Part shown: positions 1-10,884 of the stretch, piece after piece
Position numbering within the stretch: position 1 is the stretch's first letter
Layout of the letters: every line of letters starts with the position of its first letter
Notes under the pieces: generated by a model
What the model was told of the DNA's origin: nothing
Databases searched by the model: none
The model's input: the letters and a program-made list of their open reading frames with translations, nothing else
NCBI GenBank assembly: GCA_009741485.1
Contig: CM019214.1
Span: 22,528,267-22,592,266, forward strand
From: Malurus cyaneus samueli
Lineage: Eukaryota > Chordata > Aves > Passeriformes > Maluridae
Length of the DNA: 64,000 nucleotides
Direction: 5' to 3'
Program-made: the position numbers and the translations under genes

Positions 1-876
1 GTTAATCACAGCAGACCAGTAAACATCTTAATATGAAGATCATCCTTCTCCTTCTTTTTATGGTGTGACAGAGGGGACACAATGTTTAAATTTCCTTGGG
101 AGTCTGCGTTGCACTTCACATATAGTGGAAGTTTATGTTTCTTGGATTGTTGTAAGCCAACACATTCAACTGCATTTAACTGAATGAGATGGGGGAAAGA
201 GCAGAAGGAAAATTGCAGAAGTATTCTTCCTGTGAGTGCTGCATTTTGTGCACCCAAAGTGCTTATGAACTTCCAAGAGCTTTGTAAAAACCACCTCCGT
301 TTTGACAGAATCAAAAGCCAGGGGAACAGAAAATGGTGCAATGTTTGGGGTTTAATGCTCTGTTCTGGTCTGAAGATCAGACAGTTCAGTCCAGTGGGAA
401 ACATTCCTCTCTCAGCAGCATTCTTTTGAAATAACTGAAAATATACCCCATTGCATAGCAGAAGTTGAAGGATTTAGCTGACATTTTTTCTGTAAACCTT
501 ACTTTGACTTCCAGTGCCCTAGTGCAAGTACACATTCTTGGCATTCTTGGTGAGAGTACTTGATGCTTGCAGCCTTGCTGGAGACTCTTGTCGTAGACTC
601 CAGGGGTTTTAAATGTCACTCAGACCTGTTTCTGGGGAGTAGGCTATGGGGAGTGAAACCTGTGCATGTTTTCACTGTACAAGACCCTCTCTGTCGCTTG
701 TCAGGGTTTTCTTGTCAGAGCCGGTACTCTGTGGTCTCTTGTGTGCTGTGTGGTGGCTGCCCCTGTCTGGCAGCCAAGGCTCCACCCATCTGGGCTGGGG
801 ACAAAAGTGGGAGGGCACGTTTAGAGCAGCTCTTGGGTAAGCCAGCTAATCAGATGAGAAAAAGGCAAATGATGCA
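1..876. other. non-coding flank, nothing recognised
   Basis: I see no gene, repeat or RNA here that I can support. The short open frames on both strands have no family signature and no exon-like boundaries. Confidence 0.5.
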
Positions 877-1210
877 AAAGTGATCATTCACCACCTCCTG
901 GCAGCAGACCAATGCCCAGCTAGCCTCCGAGTGATTGCTGTTTGAGTTAAATCCATATTCTGCCACCAGCCCTCACCAGTTTTATTGCTGGGCATGGAAC
1001 CACAGTGGTATGAGTGATGCTTTTGATCAGCTGGGCTCTGCAGTCACAGCTGTGCCCCCTCCCAGACTCTTGCTCACCCCCAGCCTGCTCCCCAGCACGA
1101 GAAGTGGAGAAAACCTTGAGGCTCTGCAAGTTCCCCAGCAGACATAATGCTGGTGTGCTATCAACACTGCTCTGGCCACCAGTCTGTGCCAGAGCTGGAC
1201 CACAGAGCTG
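877..1210 (-). mobile_element. fragment of an avian ERVL-type LTR (older copy)
   Basis: The segment matches, from memory, the middle and 5' half of a common avian ERVL-type LTR read on the minus strand. The landmarks in + orientation occur in the expected order: a 'caccacc...ccaatgcccag' block, a 'gctgggcatgg' block next to the former TATA region, 'tgatcagctgggctctgcagtcacagctgtgcccc', 'cacccccagcctgctc', and 'gtgctatcaacactg'. The U5/R end, with the 'ggtttaacccc' terminus, is missing, so the copy is truncated. It belongs to the same family and orientation as the copy at 13661-14160 but is more diverged. No internal retroviral genes are present. Family and orientation are recognition by eye; a repeat-library comparison would settle the subfamily and exact ends. 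Confidence 0.65.
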
Positions 1211-2291
1211 CCACGGAGAACATGGGCTCCATCCAGGCACACCCAGTACGGTTGTTGTGATTGACAAAGGAAGTGCACTGTGGACAATTGTCTCTTTCTT
1301 TTCCAGGCCTGTATTTTGCTGTACTTGTAAGAAAAGGTTAAAAGGGGACAGAATAATAGAAATGGCACAGAACAAGCAAATCATAGAGACTTGCTGAATT
1401 CTCTGCTCAAATTATGCCCCTATGCGTGTACACGCACACAGATATCTGCTCTTACTAGCAGAATCCACAGTGGGTGGCTTTCGTCAGATGCTAATGGAAG
1501 AGATCATCTTTGGCAGAATAATGATGGTACTATATTGTAGTCACAATGAAAGCATTTTTGTAACAGGAGCTTATGGTAAGTGTAGCACATAAATTATTAT
1601 TAAAATGCTAACAGGTTTCTATAAACCAAATAAACGCTACCTATTGGTAGTGTAATATAGAATTTATAATATATTTTAGCTTATAATTTCTAAATCCTAA
1701 CAACTTATGATGCCTAGTGACTTGCACCCTCTGCAAATCAAGTCAAATCTTTGTCCAAGATTTGCTTGATCAAACAAGTTATAATCCAGATTCTCAAAAC
1801 ATATAAAAGAATGAGTCACTCCCTCCATTGTCAGAAGATACAAACAATGGTGGAGGCATCCCTGCTGCCGGAGGGTCATGGGTTTCACTGTCCCACTGCC
1901 AGCTCTGGTTCCAGTCCCCCCTTATTCCTCAGAACTGCTTGGATCTCTGGACCAAGAGATCTCTGGACCAGTTCCGTGGGCTGTTGTGCTTTTCCTCCCT
2001 CTTCTGTGAGGGCCTGGTGGGCCCGGGGCCCTGCACCCTCCAGGACAGCAAGGAACAGAGCAGTCACCTGCTGCTTGTCTTGGTTCTCTTTTGGGTTCAC
2101 AGGCCTGAGAACGAGGTAAAGGGGAATGGAGTGACACCTCACTCTAGAAGGACTTCTCAGCGAAGGCGAGAGTGAGGTGTGTGGCCTCTCAAGAGAGCCC
2201 TGGTCCCACCAAAGCGTGCAGGGGTAGGATCCAGAGAGCAGCAGCGTGAAAGCACAGGGAAAACGTGGCTCCAGGCCCGGGGACAGCCACG
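1211..2291. other. non-coding spacer, nothing recognised
   Basis: A/T-rich DNA up to about 1.8 kb, then moderately GC-rich sequence leading into the minisatellite. No supported gene. The long open frames that begin around 1.9-2.2 kb are extensions of stop-free minisatellite frames. Confidence 0.45.
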
Positions 2292-3438
2292 GAGGAACGC
2301 CATGGGGCTGGGAGCACGGAGGAACGCCATGGGGCTGGAGCCAGGGAGGAACGCCATGGGGCTGGGAGCAGGAGGAACGCCATGGGGCTGGGAGCCACGG
2401 AGGAAGCCATGGGGCTGGGAGCCAGGGAGGAAGCCATGGGGCTGGAGCCAGGGAGGAAGCCATGGGGCTGGGAGCCAGGGAGGAACGCCATGGGGCTGGG
2501 AGCCAGGGGGAACGCCATGGGGCTGGAGCACGGAGGAACGCCATGGGGCTGGAGCCAGGGAGGAACGCCATGGGGCTGGAGCCAGGGAGGAACGCCATGG
2601 GGCTGGGAGCCAGGCAGGAACGCCATGGGGCTGGGAGCACGGAGGAACGCCATGGGGCTGGGAGCCAGGGAGGAACGCCATGGGGCTGGGAGCCAGGCAG
2701 GAAGCCATGGGGCTGGGAGCCACGGAGGAACGCCATGGGGCTGGAGCCAGGGAGGAACGCCATGGGGCTGGGAGCGAGGCAGAAACGCCATGGGGCTGGG
2801 AGCCAGGCAGGAATGCCATGGGGCTGGGAGCCAGGCAGGAAGCCATGGGGCTGGGAGCCAGGGAGGAAGCCATGGGGCTGGGAGCCAGGGAGGAAGCCAT
2901 GGGGCTGGGAGCCAGGCAGGAATGCCATGGGGCTGGGAGCCACGGAGGAACGCCATGGGGCTGGAGCCAGGGAGGAACGCCATGGGGCTGGGAGCCAGGA
3001 GGAAGCCATGGGGCTGGGAGCCAGGAGGAAGCCATGGGGCTGGGAGCCAGGCAGGAAGCCATGGGGCTGGGAGCCAGGAGAAATGCCATGGGGCTGGGAG
3101 CCAGGCAGGAAGCCATGGGGCTGGGAGCCAGGAGGAAGCCATGGGGCTGGGAGCCAGGGTGGAACACCATGCGGCTGGGAGCCAGGGAGGAACGCCATGG
3201 GGCTGGGAGCGAGGCAGAAACGCCATGGGGCTGGGAGCCAGGCAGGAATGCCATGGGGCTGGGAGCCAGGCAGGAACGCCATGGGGCTGGGTACGAGGCA
3301 GAAACGCCATGGGGCTGGGAGCCAGGGAGGAACGCCATGGGGCTGGGAGCCAGGGAGGAACGCCATGGGGCTGGGAGCCAGGGTGGAACGCCATGGGGCT
3401 GGGAGCCAGGGTGGAACGCCATGGGGCTGGGAGCGGAA
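2292..3438. repeat. GC-rich minisatellite, 42 copies of a 26-28 bp unit
   Basis: I counted 42 copies of a unit whose core reads GCCATGGGGCTGGGAGCCAG, with mean spacing of about 27.3 bp. Unit variants differ by one-base indels (AACGCC versus AAGCC; CTGGGAGCC versus CTGGAGCC) and by substitutions. The order of variants repeats at higher level: a block starting at 2751, containing the 'gcgaggcagaaacg' variant, recurs almost base for base from 3186, an offset of 435 bp. The unit lacks stop codons in most frames on both strands, so it produces open frames of about 400-490 codons that are not genes. Nearly every unit carries an NcoI-type CCATGG and a Kozak-like GCCATGGGG. The array lies about 1.7 kb upstream of the TLR7 start-codon exon. 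Confidence 0.95.
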
Positions 3439-5112
3439 GGCTGCACCACTGTGAGTAGCAGGCCTTAGGCCTCTGTTAAATGGGTTAAAACACTTAGAAC
3501 ATTATGCTATGACGTATCTGCAACTGTATCTAGATATATACAATATTTACACTGTGCAATATACATTCTATGGCACATAGGTATTTTGCATACATAATAA
3601 CATGCATTGTAATTATGTAAATACCTACATATGTAGATAGATACATATAGAGGGAGACAAGAAATCTTTTCATTTCAAGTGCAGTTCATGGCATTTGAAT
3701 CAAAATGACCTCTATGGAGTTGTAACCCTCACAGACAAAAATGTGCTGCACAACTGTCAAAAAGGCAATACCAAGGCCTAAAATAAATGAGAACATTATG
3801 TCTCATGGTCTTTAGAACTCCATTAAATTGACATACATGCATGTTTAATATGAGCCGTGTCACAGTTGCTTGCCTGCCCTGCTCTTACCAGTGGGTCCTC
3901 CCTTAACACATGATACAGTAGGAAGTACTTTTTTGCTTTTCAGTTACTTTATGTTTCACAGGAGGCAAAAGAGGTTTTGTGCAACTTCTGGGGGAAACGG
4001 AACTTTTTAAATCAGTAAATCAGTGACTTCCTGTGCCTCTAAAAATCAAATTATAGCTCTAAAGTTCAGAACTTCTAAAAACTCCCCTTCCTTTACCCTG
4101 CCCCCAGCTCTCTGAAGGGAAATGTTGCATTTTGCTTCCCACATTTCATAAGTTAAAAAAAAACCCACAGAAGTGCTCTGCATTTTTATTAGCACTCAGC
4201 TAAAGCTGCATTTTCACTTTGGATGGAATTGAAACTCCTTAAGCTCTTAGCTGGATGACAAGAAATTCCTAACATTAAAAAATTAAAATAAAAAAAACCC
4301 CAACCTTAGTTCAAAAGGAAAATGCTACATATCTGTACAACTATTAAAATTTCCAGTTTGTAGCCATAGACTGTGAGGGAGCACCTGTCAAAAGTTGCAG
4401 GGTTGGGTGGCTGGACATTGTTTTTTAGAAAAACTACTTGCAACCAAAACAAGTGGACAGTAAGCATCTCATATTCCAGTGATGTGTACCAGGCATGTGC
4501 TTGGTTGCTTGAAGAAATCAACATTCACATGCCAACTTGTGCACACTCCTCCACATAATTTTCACCTTTTAGTATGCAGTTTCCTATGCCCTTACCATTA
4601 TCCTTTTTGTCATGGTTTTGGTTCCTTTCCCCAAGCCCCATTCACTTAACAGACCTATCTTCCATAAAGTATTCACCTCAAGAGATTTGTCTGCTTACAT
4701 TAGCACACAAGTGATTCTTAATAAGATCTGAATCCTTGAAGCTATTAGTTGCAGAAATAAATCTCAAATAATAATTACAAAAATTACTAAACTTCCATGT
4801 CAATTAACAATTTTTGTCCCACTTCATGCAGCTTACAGTAAAAAAGGAAAAAAAAAAAAAAAGGAACTTGAGCTTCTGCAATCTTTGTTGCTCATATGAA
4901 TGTTACCCTTTCATAATGCATTTTGTCCTAGCTGTTTAACCTCACGCTCTCTCGTTAGGGATTTGGAAGTTGCCTCCCTTTGGTGTTCAGATGAGGAGAA
5001 AGGAGACGATGTAGATTACTGTTGTCTTGAGTGAGTTATGTCACGTTACATTCTCCTCTGCACCTCAGCCGAGCCAGTGGGAACCACTTCTATGCCCTTA
5101 TCTTCTGCTACA
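3439..5112. other. TLR7 upstream region, no promoter identified
   Basis: A/T-rich non-coding DNA with poly-A runs near 4150, 4290 and 4850. Non-coding first exon(s) and the promoter of TLR7 should lie here or further upstream, but I cannot point to a convincing core promoter. Candidate 3' splice sites for the exon that ends at 5166 are the AGs around 5112, 5120 and 5129, after a pyrimidine-rich stretch. Confidence 0.35.
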
Positions 5113-5163
5113 GTTTACAGTCTCTTCAGCATCAAATCTGCCAGACCAGGACGCACAAAGAAA

Positions 5164-5166
5164 ATG
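5164..5166 (+). CDS. TLR7: TLR7 upstream coding exon: start codon only
   Basis: The bases AAA-ATG stand directly against a good splice donor (GTATGT at 5167). The large exon begins after an AG at 7747-7748, and joining the two gives an open frame: Met, then Val-Pro-Cys-Ala-Lys, then the Met at 7764. This is the arrangement I recall for mammalian TLR7, where the initiator Met is encoded in exon 2 and everything else in exon 3. The resulting leader is 26 residues before the conserved WFPKTLPC motif, against 28 in human. Starting at 7764 instead would still leave a 20-residue signal peptide, so that Met remains an alternative start. The 5' end of this exon is not resolved. The exon junction is inference from splice signals and frame, without transcript data. 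Confidence 0.7.
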
Positions 5167-7748
5167 GTATGTTAAACTTTCATTTTTAATTTGCTCTTAG
5201 GTATCTTTGACTGAAATTGTTGTGGAAGTCTCTCTAGAACATATTCTGCTTTTATGTTTTCTAAATGGTCTGGTTTACTGTTATGGTTAGAAGCTGCAGT
5301 GCATCATGACCAGAAAAGGAAGGGTTTATCTGTACTCCGATACTTCAGAATGAGTGTAATAATGTATTTTCTATTTGCTGCAACTTCTGAGGTGTTTCTC
5401 TAGCCTTCCCCTGTGAACTCTTTACATATGTAGGGAACCCCAACAGAAAACCTTCTTTCAAAGACACATAGCTGTACTGTTGCTAAATATTTGAAGAATA
5501 CCCTAAATCATTATGGATTAGTGCATGTGCCAGCTGAAATCAGATTAGTTATCTTTGAACTTCTGATAAAGCTAAGTGTGGCTCACAGAGAAAAGAGCAG
5601 CTCACATGCATACTTTAGCTGTGCTTTTAAAGAAGACTTTCCTTGCAAAGACATTGCACAAGGCAGAATTGCTTCTTACTCTTATTTAAAAGGCTTTTTA
5701 TTGTTTCAGCTACTACAATGGAGACAAGGTTTTACACATGCAAATAGCCAGATACAGCGTCAGAATGTAACTCTGTACAGTTAAAATAGCTAATGCATTA
5801 AAAGGATTATCAGAAGAGGGAAGGATATACAAAGAAATGAACACAAAGATGGTAGGACTAGGCTGGCTCTGCAACAACACAGGTTCCTAAAAATACTTCA
5901 GTGTGTGAGAGGTCAAAACCTGAGCATTGTAAAAGACTCAAGAAATCTTTTTCGGCTTAAGAAACCTACAGACATATTCATGAAGGTTTTCAAAGCCCAG
6001 AGACTTACACCTTATTCCAGGTGCCTAAATGTGCAGCACTAGTCTCTATTTGGTGTGTAGCAAGCCAGAGCTCTTCCATCCTCAGAGCCAAACAGCGCCT
6101 AAAGAAGGGTCTCTCGCTCTCTATGTCTCTCTTCCTCTCCTCTTCCTCTCTTGAATGTCAGGGCAGCCTAGTTTAATACAAAAAATTGAGGAACTTGGGT
6201 AAGCACCTGAAATTAAGGGTCTGAGTGCAGTGGCTGCATTTGAGTTCATGCAGAAAGTTTGTGTCTTCAATCAAGACTGGAATCATACCTTGCCCATGTC
6301 ATGCTCTAATGCTTAGAGTTTATTTTTATTTATCACATCTTTAAATGTTGACTCTAATGTAGCAATCTGGCAGAAAATAACCTCCTTTGCTTTCCACCTA
6401 GTCCTCAGGGATCAGAGGGGCTGGGTCTGTCCAGGCTTAATTTCTGATTTGAGCCAGTTTAGTACTTCTAAATCTGGTTAGGTTTCCAGATGCAGCAGTA
6501 ATCTCAGTTACACTATAAACCTCATGTCATTCGTGAACTGATCCACCAGTTGTGAGGATTACTGAGTCATGGCTGTAAGTCTGGTCAAGTTCAATTAGAA
6601 CTTTCAGGAACATAGATTCACCAGTAGTCCAACTTATTGAATAACAGATACATACACTAGACTTGGAAAATACAAATGTACAGTGCTATGTAAGTGCTCC
6701 CAGTGCAAATCTTACAGAAGAAAAATCTCTAGTTTGGGGAAGAGAGAGAAATAAGCCCACTGACTTGTCTGCAAAATGGTCGTATTCTCATCCTCTGCTA
6801 ATGAAGATTTCAAATGTCAATTAACACATTTGGGAGAAGGGGAGGTGAGATTGTGGCAAAATATTCTCTTACTCCTGTCATTAATGGAGGACAGAAAGCA
6901 GCTGCTTATATGTAAATGAGGGATATTGAGAATAACAAAGACATTACAAAGCTTGCACAAGGAAAGTACAGAATTGTGACACTTAAGCATCACTTCCTCT
7001 TCTACCTGGCTGACTGAAGGACAAAGGGGTTGTCAGTTTATGCTTGGTAATGTAACCCTTCAGCAAGCCATCATGCCCACAGTAATCCCTTAGCCACACA
7101 TCTCATGGCAATCCCTTTACCACATATATCACAGCATATCTCATGGCTGTAGGCTTCATTCCTACACCTTCGTTGTTTTAAAGGAAGAAAGGCTGCTGGA
7201 GTTCGATGTGCAGTAGCTGCTGCCATTGCCATCTGTGACTGCAGTTTCTGTGTCCATGGCTGGTGTCAGCCAGCACTTCGTGGTCTGCTGTGGTGTGCGT
7301 AGATGTGCAATAAATGGTACCCACGTGATGGAGAGATCTGTCTTGCAGTGCAGAGAGTATTTATGCTTTCCCTGCCAGCTCTCTGCTGTGCTACATGGGC
7401 ACTTGCCTTGGCTAATGATCTTGACCCTGCGCTCCACTGATCTGCAATAAAAGAGGGAGACAGGCAGTTGCTTTGATGTCATGGGCCCTTTGGTTAGGAT
7501 AGATACCCTTTGTGTTTCTATTAGTCTCATAACACCCTTACATGCAAAATATGCTATGTTCTGCAGGAAAAAAAATGAAACCAAATACCAACATATGCCT
7601 CCTGAAATTTATAATCCTACCCGCACTTCCATTCTTGGCCAGAGTGGGATGAGGATGCCAATTTAGCTGTATATTTGCCCTGACCCACAGTGCAGGTAAA
7701 ATATTCTAATTGCATTAAACTAATACCTCTGCATTTCTATGATTTTAG
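5167..7748 (+). other. TLR7: TLR7 intron (phase 0) separating start codon from main exon
   Basis: Intron of 2582 bp with a GTATGT donor and an acceptor ending 'ctatgattttag', preceded by a pyrimidine-containing stretch and a plausible 'ctaat' branch site about 25 bases upstream. The interior is A/T-rich. I see no repeat family and no further coding exon in it. The open frames at 7162-7666 have no recognisable homology. Confidence 0.6.
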
Positions 7749-10700
7749 GTACCTTGTGCAAAGATGTCGAATGCATTGCCATTTGTCTTGCTCTTCATAT
7801 TTCCAATGCTGCTGTCAGGAGCTTGGTTTCCCAAAACTTTACCCTGTGATGTTAAGTCTTCAGAAGGAACTGTCACAGTGGACTGCACTGACCGGCGCCT
7901 TACAGAAGTGCCCAGAGGGATCCCTGCAAATGCTACCAACGTTACCCTGAGTATAAACGATATCCCCCATATCTACCTAACATCCTTTGATCGTCTTGAA
8001 AACCTCCAGGAGATTGACTTCAGGTGCAACTGTGTGCCTGTCAGACTGGGGCCCAAAGATCAGGTGTGCACCAGCAGACTGAAGATTGAGGATGGCAGTT
8101 TTGCTGCCCTGACAAGATTGAAGTCATTGTATTTGGATGCAAACCAGCTGGTAGAAATACCCCGAGGTCTTCCTGCTGCTTTAACCCTGCTGAGCCTGGA
8201 AGCAAACAATATCTTTTCTATCCAAAAAGACACCTTGTCAGAGCTAGCAAACATAGAGGTTTTATATCTTGGACAGAACTGTTACTACCGCAATCCATGC
8301 AATGTTTCATTTGAAATTGATGAAACAGCCTTTCTGGGGCTGAAAAAATTAACAATACTGTCCCTGAAGGCCAACAACTTAACACACATTCCACCCAATT
8401 TGTCATCTACTTTAAAGGAATTGTACATTTACAACAACATGATTCAAGTGGTTGAAGAGCAGGATTTAAAGGCCCTTCCCAGCTTAGAAATTCTCGACAT
8501 AAGTGGCAATTGCCCACGTTGCTACAATGCCCCATATCCTTGCATTCCCTGTCCCAAGGGCTCCATTGAGATCCATTCAAAGGCTTTTGACTCCTTGGAA
8601 AATTTAAGAGTTTTGCGACTTCACAGTAACTCTCTTGAGAGCATACCCAGCAGCTGGTTTAAAAACATCAAGAATCTCCAAGAACTTGACCTCTCCCAAA
8701 ACTTCCTCATGAGGGAGATTGGAGATGCTCAGTTTTTGACGTTTATCCCCAGCCTTGTGAAGCTTGATCTGTCCTTTAATTTTGAGCTGAAGATGTATTA
8801 TCCCTCCTTGAATCTTTCTAAGACATTTTCTTCCCTCTCCAACCTGGAAACCCTGAAGCTCAAGGGTTATGTCTTTAAGGAACTAAGAGCAAAAGATCTA
8901 CAGCCACTGCTCGGTCTTAGGAATCTCACCATGTTGGATCTCGGCACTAATTTTATTAAAATTGCAGACCTGACAGTGTTTGAAGAATTCCCAGCTCTTA
9001 AGTTCATTGACCTCTCGGTGAATAAAATTTCTCCTTCTTCTGGGGAAAGCAACTTCTATGGATTTTGCTCTAATCCTGGCATTTCAGTGGAACAATACAA
9101 CAGGCAAGTACAAGAGATGCATTATTTCAGGTATGATGCATATGAGCGTAGTTGCCGTTCCAAAGACAAAGAGGATTCTTCCTACCAATCGTCAGTTAAG
9201 GAAGATTGCCTTAACTATGGAAAGACTCTGGATTTAAGCAGAAATAATGTATTTTTTGTTAACCCCTCAGACTTCCGGGGACTTAGCTCTCTCAAATGTC
9301 TCAACTTGTCAGGGAATGCAATAAGTCAGACATTAAATGGAAGTGAATTCTCTTACTTGTCTGGATTGAAATATCTGGATTTTTCTAACAACAGGGTTGA
9401 TTTGCTATACCAAACTGCTTTCAAAGAGCTCAAATTTCTAGAAATTCTAGATCTGAGCAATAATCAAAATTATTTTGAAGCTGAAGGTGTTACTCATGTG
9501 CTTAATTTTTTGAAAAACCTAGCCCATTTGAAGAAGCTGATGATGAATGACAATGACATTTCTACCACTATTGATAGAGGAATGGAAAGTCAATCTCTTC
9601 GAATTTTAGAATTCCGAGGAAATCATTTAGATGCTCTTTGGGTGGACGGCAATGATAGATATTTGTCCTTCTTCAAGAATCTGACCAGCCTTGAAGAATT
9701 GGATATTTCCTTCAACTCACTCAGATTTTTGCCTCCTCTTGTTTTTGAAGACATGCCTCCCAGTCTCAAGATCCTCAACTTAACAAATAATCTACTGAAG
9801 AGTTTCATCTGGGGAAACCTCCCCTCTCTGAGGAACCTAGTAACTCTAGACCTGAGCAATAACCTTCTGACAACTGTTCCCCGAGAACTGTCCAAGTATA
9901 CTTTATCACTCCAAGAACTGATGCTTCGTAACAATCGCATTCAGTGCCTAACCCAACATTTTCTCAGAGGTGCTTTTCAGCTGAGGTACTTGGACCTCAG
10001 CTCAAATAAGATTGAAATAATTAAGAAATCTAGCTTCCCTGAAAATGTTATTAACAACCTGAAGATGCTGCTGTTGCACGGCAATCCCTTTAAGTGCAAC
10101 TGTGAGGCCGTGTGGTTTGTCCGATGGATCAATCAGACACAGGTGACCATTCCTCTTCTGGCCACAGAGTGACCTGTGCTGGCCCAGGGCACACAAGGGA
10201 AGGAGCGTGGTTTTCTTGGATCTGTATACCTGTGAGCTGGACACGTCCTATTTGATCCTGTACGCTCTGTCAGCTTCAACCGTCCTTGGCCTTATGGTGG
10301 TGGCAGTGATGAGCCATCTCTACTTCTGGGACGTGTGGTACAGTTACCATTACTGCACGGCCAAGCTCAAGGGCTATCGGCGCCTGTCTGCACCAGATGT
10401 GTGCTACGATGCCTTTATTGCCTATGACAGTGAAGATCCAGCTGTCAATGAGTGGGTGCTGCAAGAGCTGGTTGAGAGGCTGGAAAACCAAAAAGCCAGG
10501 CAGTTCAATTTATGCCTGGAAGGAAGGGACTGGCTCCCAGGACAGCCAGTCCTTGACAACCTTTCCCAGAGCATTCAGCTGAGCAAAAAGACCATCTTTG
10601 TGCTGACCAAGAGGTACATTAAGAGTGGCAGCTTCAAGACAACATTTTACATGGCTCATCAGCGGCTTCTAGATGACAAAATGGATGTCATTATCTTGAT

Positions 10701-10884
10701 ATTTCTTGAGAAGGTTTTGCAGAAGTCCCGTTACGTCCGGCTGAGGAAGAGGCTGTGCAGAAGTTCTGTCTTGGAATGGCCAACGAATCCTCAGTCTCAG
10801 CCCTACTTCTGGCAGTGCCTGAAAAATGCCATAGCCACGAGCAATTTGCTGGCTTACAACAAGCTTCTCCAAGATACGGTTTAG
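7749..10884 (+). CDS. TLR7: Toll-like receptor 7, main coding exon, interrupted by two frameshifts
   Basis: TLR7 is an endosomal receptor for single-stranded RNA and nucleosides that signals through MyD88. Numbering from the ATG at 5164, a hydrophobic signal peptide covers about residues 1-26, followed by the LRRNT start WFPKTLPC. About 26 leucine-rich repeats follow, with the characteristic cysteine insertion NCPRCYNAPYPCIPC near 255-270. The Z-loop region (about 440-490) includes YFRYDAYERSCRSKDKEDSS. The LRRCT (NPFKCNCEAVWFVRWINQ) is next. The transmembrane helix lies at about 835-858 and the TIR domain at about 887-1035. In the TIR domain, box 1 reads YDAFIAYDS, box 2 RDWLPGQP (928-935) and box 3 has FW at 1022-1023. 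The expected length is about 1046 residues, matching chicken and human TLR7. However, the ectodomain frame ends in TGA at 10170-10172, and the TM-TIR part (10207-10884) is in another frame. Two single-base losses explain this. The rest shows no decay, so the lesion is recent or an assembly error. Confidence 0.93.
10167..10206 (+). other. TLR7: double frameshift site in TLR7
   Basis: Upstream codons read Leu-Ala-Thr-Glu then TGA. The conserved continuation Val-Thr-Cys-Ala-Gly-Pro-Gly is in the next frame (from 10169), and Ala-His-Lys-Gly-Arg-Ser is in the third frame (from 10189), which is the frame of the TM-TIR part. Each change equals loss of one base: about 10168-10170, where GAG/GTG or GAT/GTG became GAGTG, and about 10186-10190, where GGGGCA became GGGCA. 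Adding both bases back would give 13 codons that fit the family exactly. Both missing bases could be Gs in short G runs, a common type of assembly error. Confidence 0.85.

Noticed and set aside
1885..3468. Open frames of 400-490 codons on both strands over the minisatellite
   Set aside because: They consist of the repeat unit translated in every frame. Long open frames on both strands at once, with no non-repeat domain, indicate a stop-free tandem repeat rather than genes.
10167..10206. Programmed frameshifting to restore TLR7
   Set aside because: Two separate shifts in the same direction within 20 bases, without a slippery heptamer and structure, is not a known mechanism for this family.
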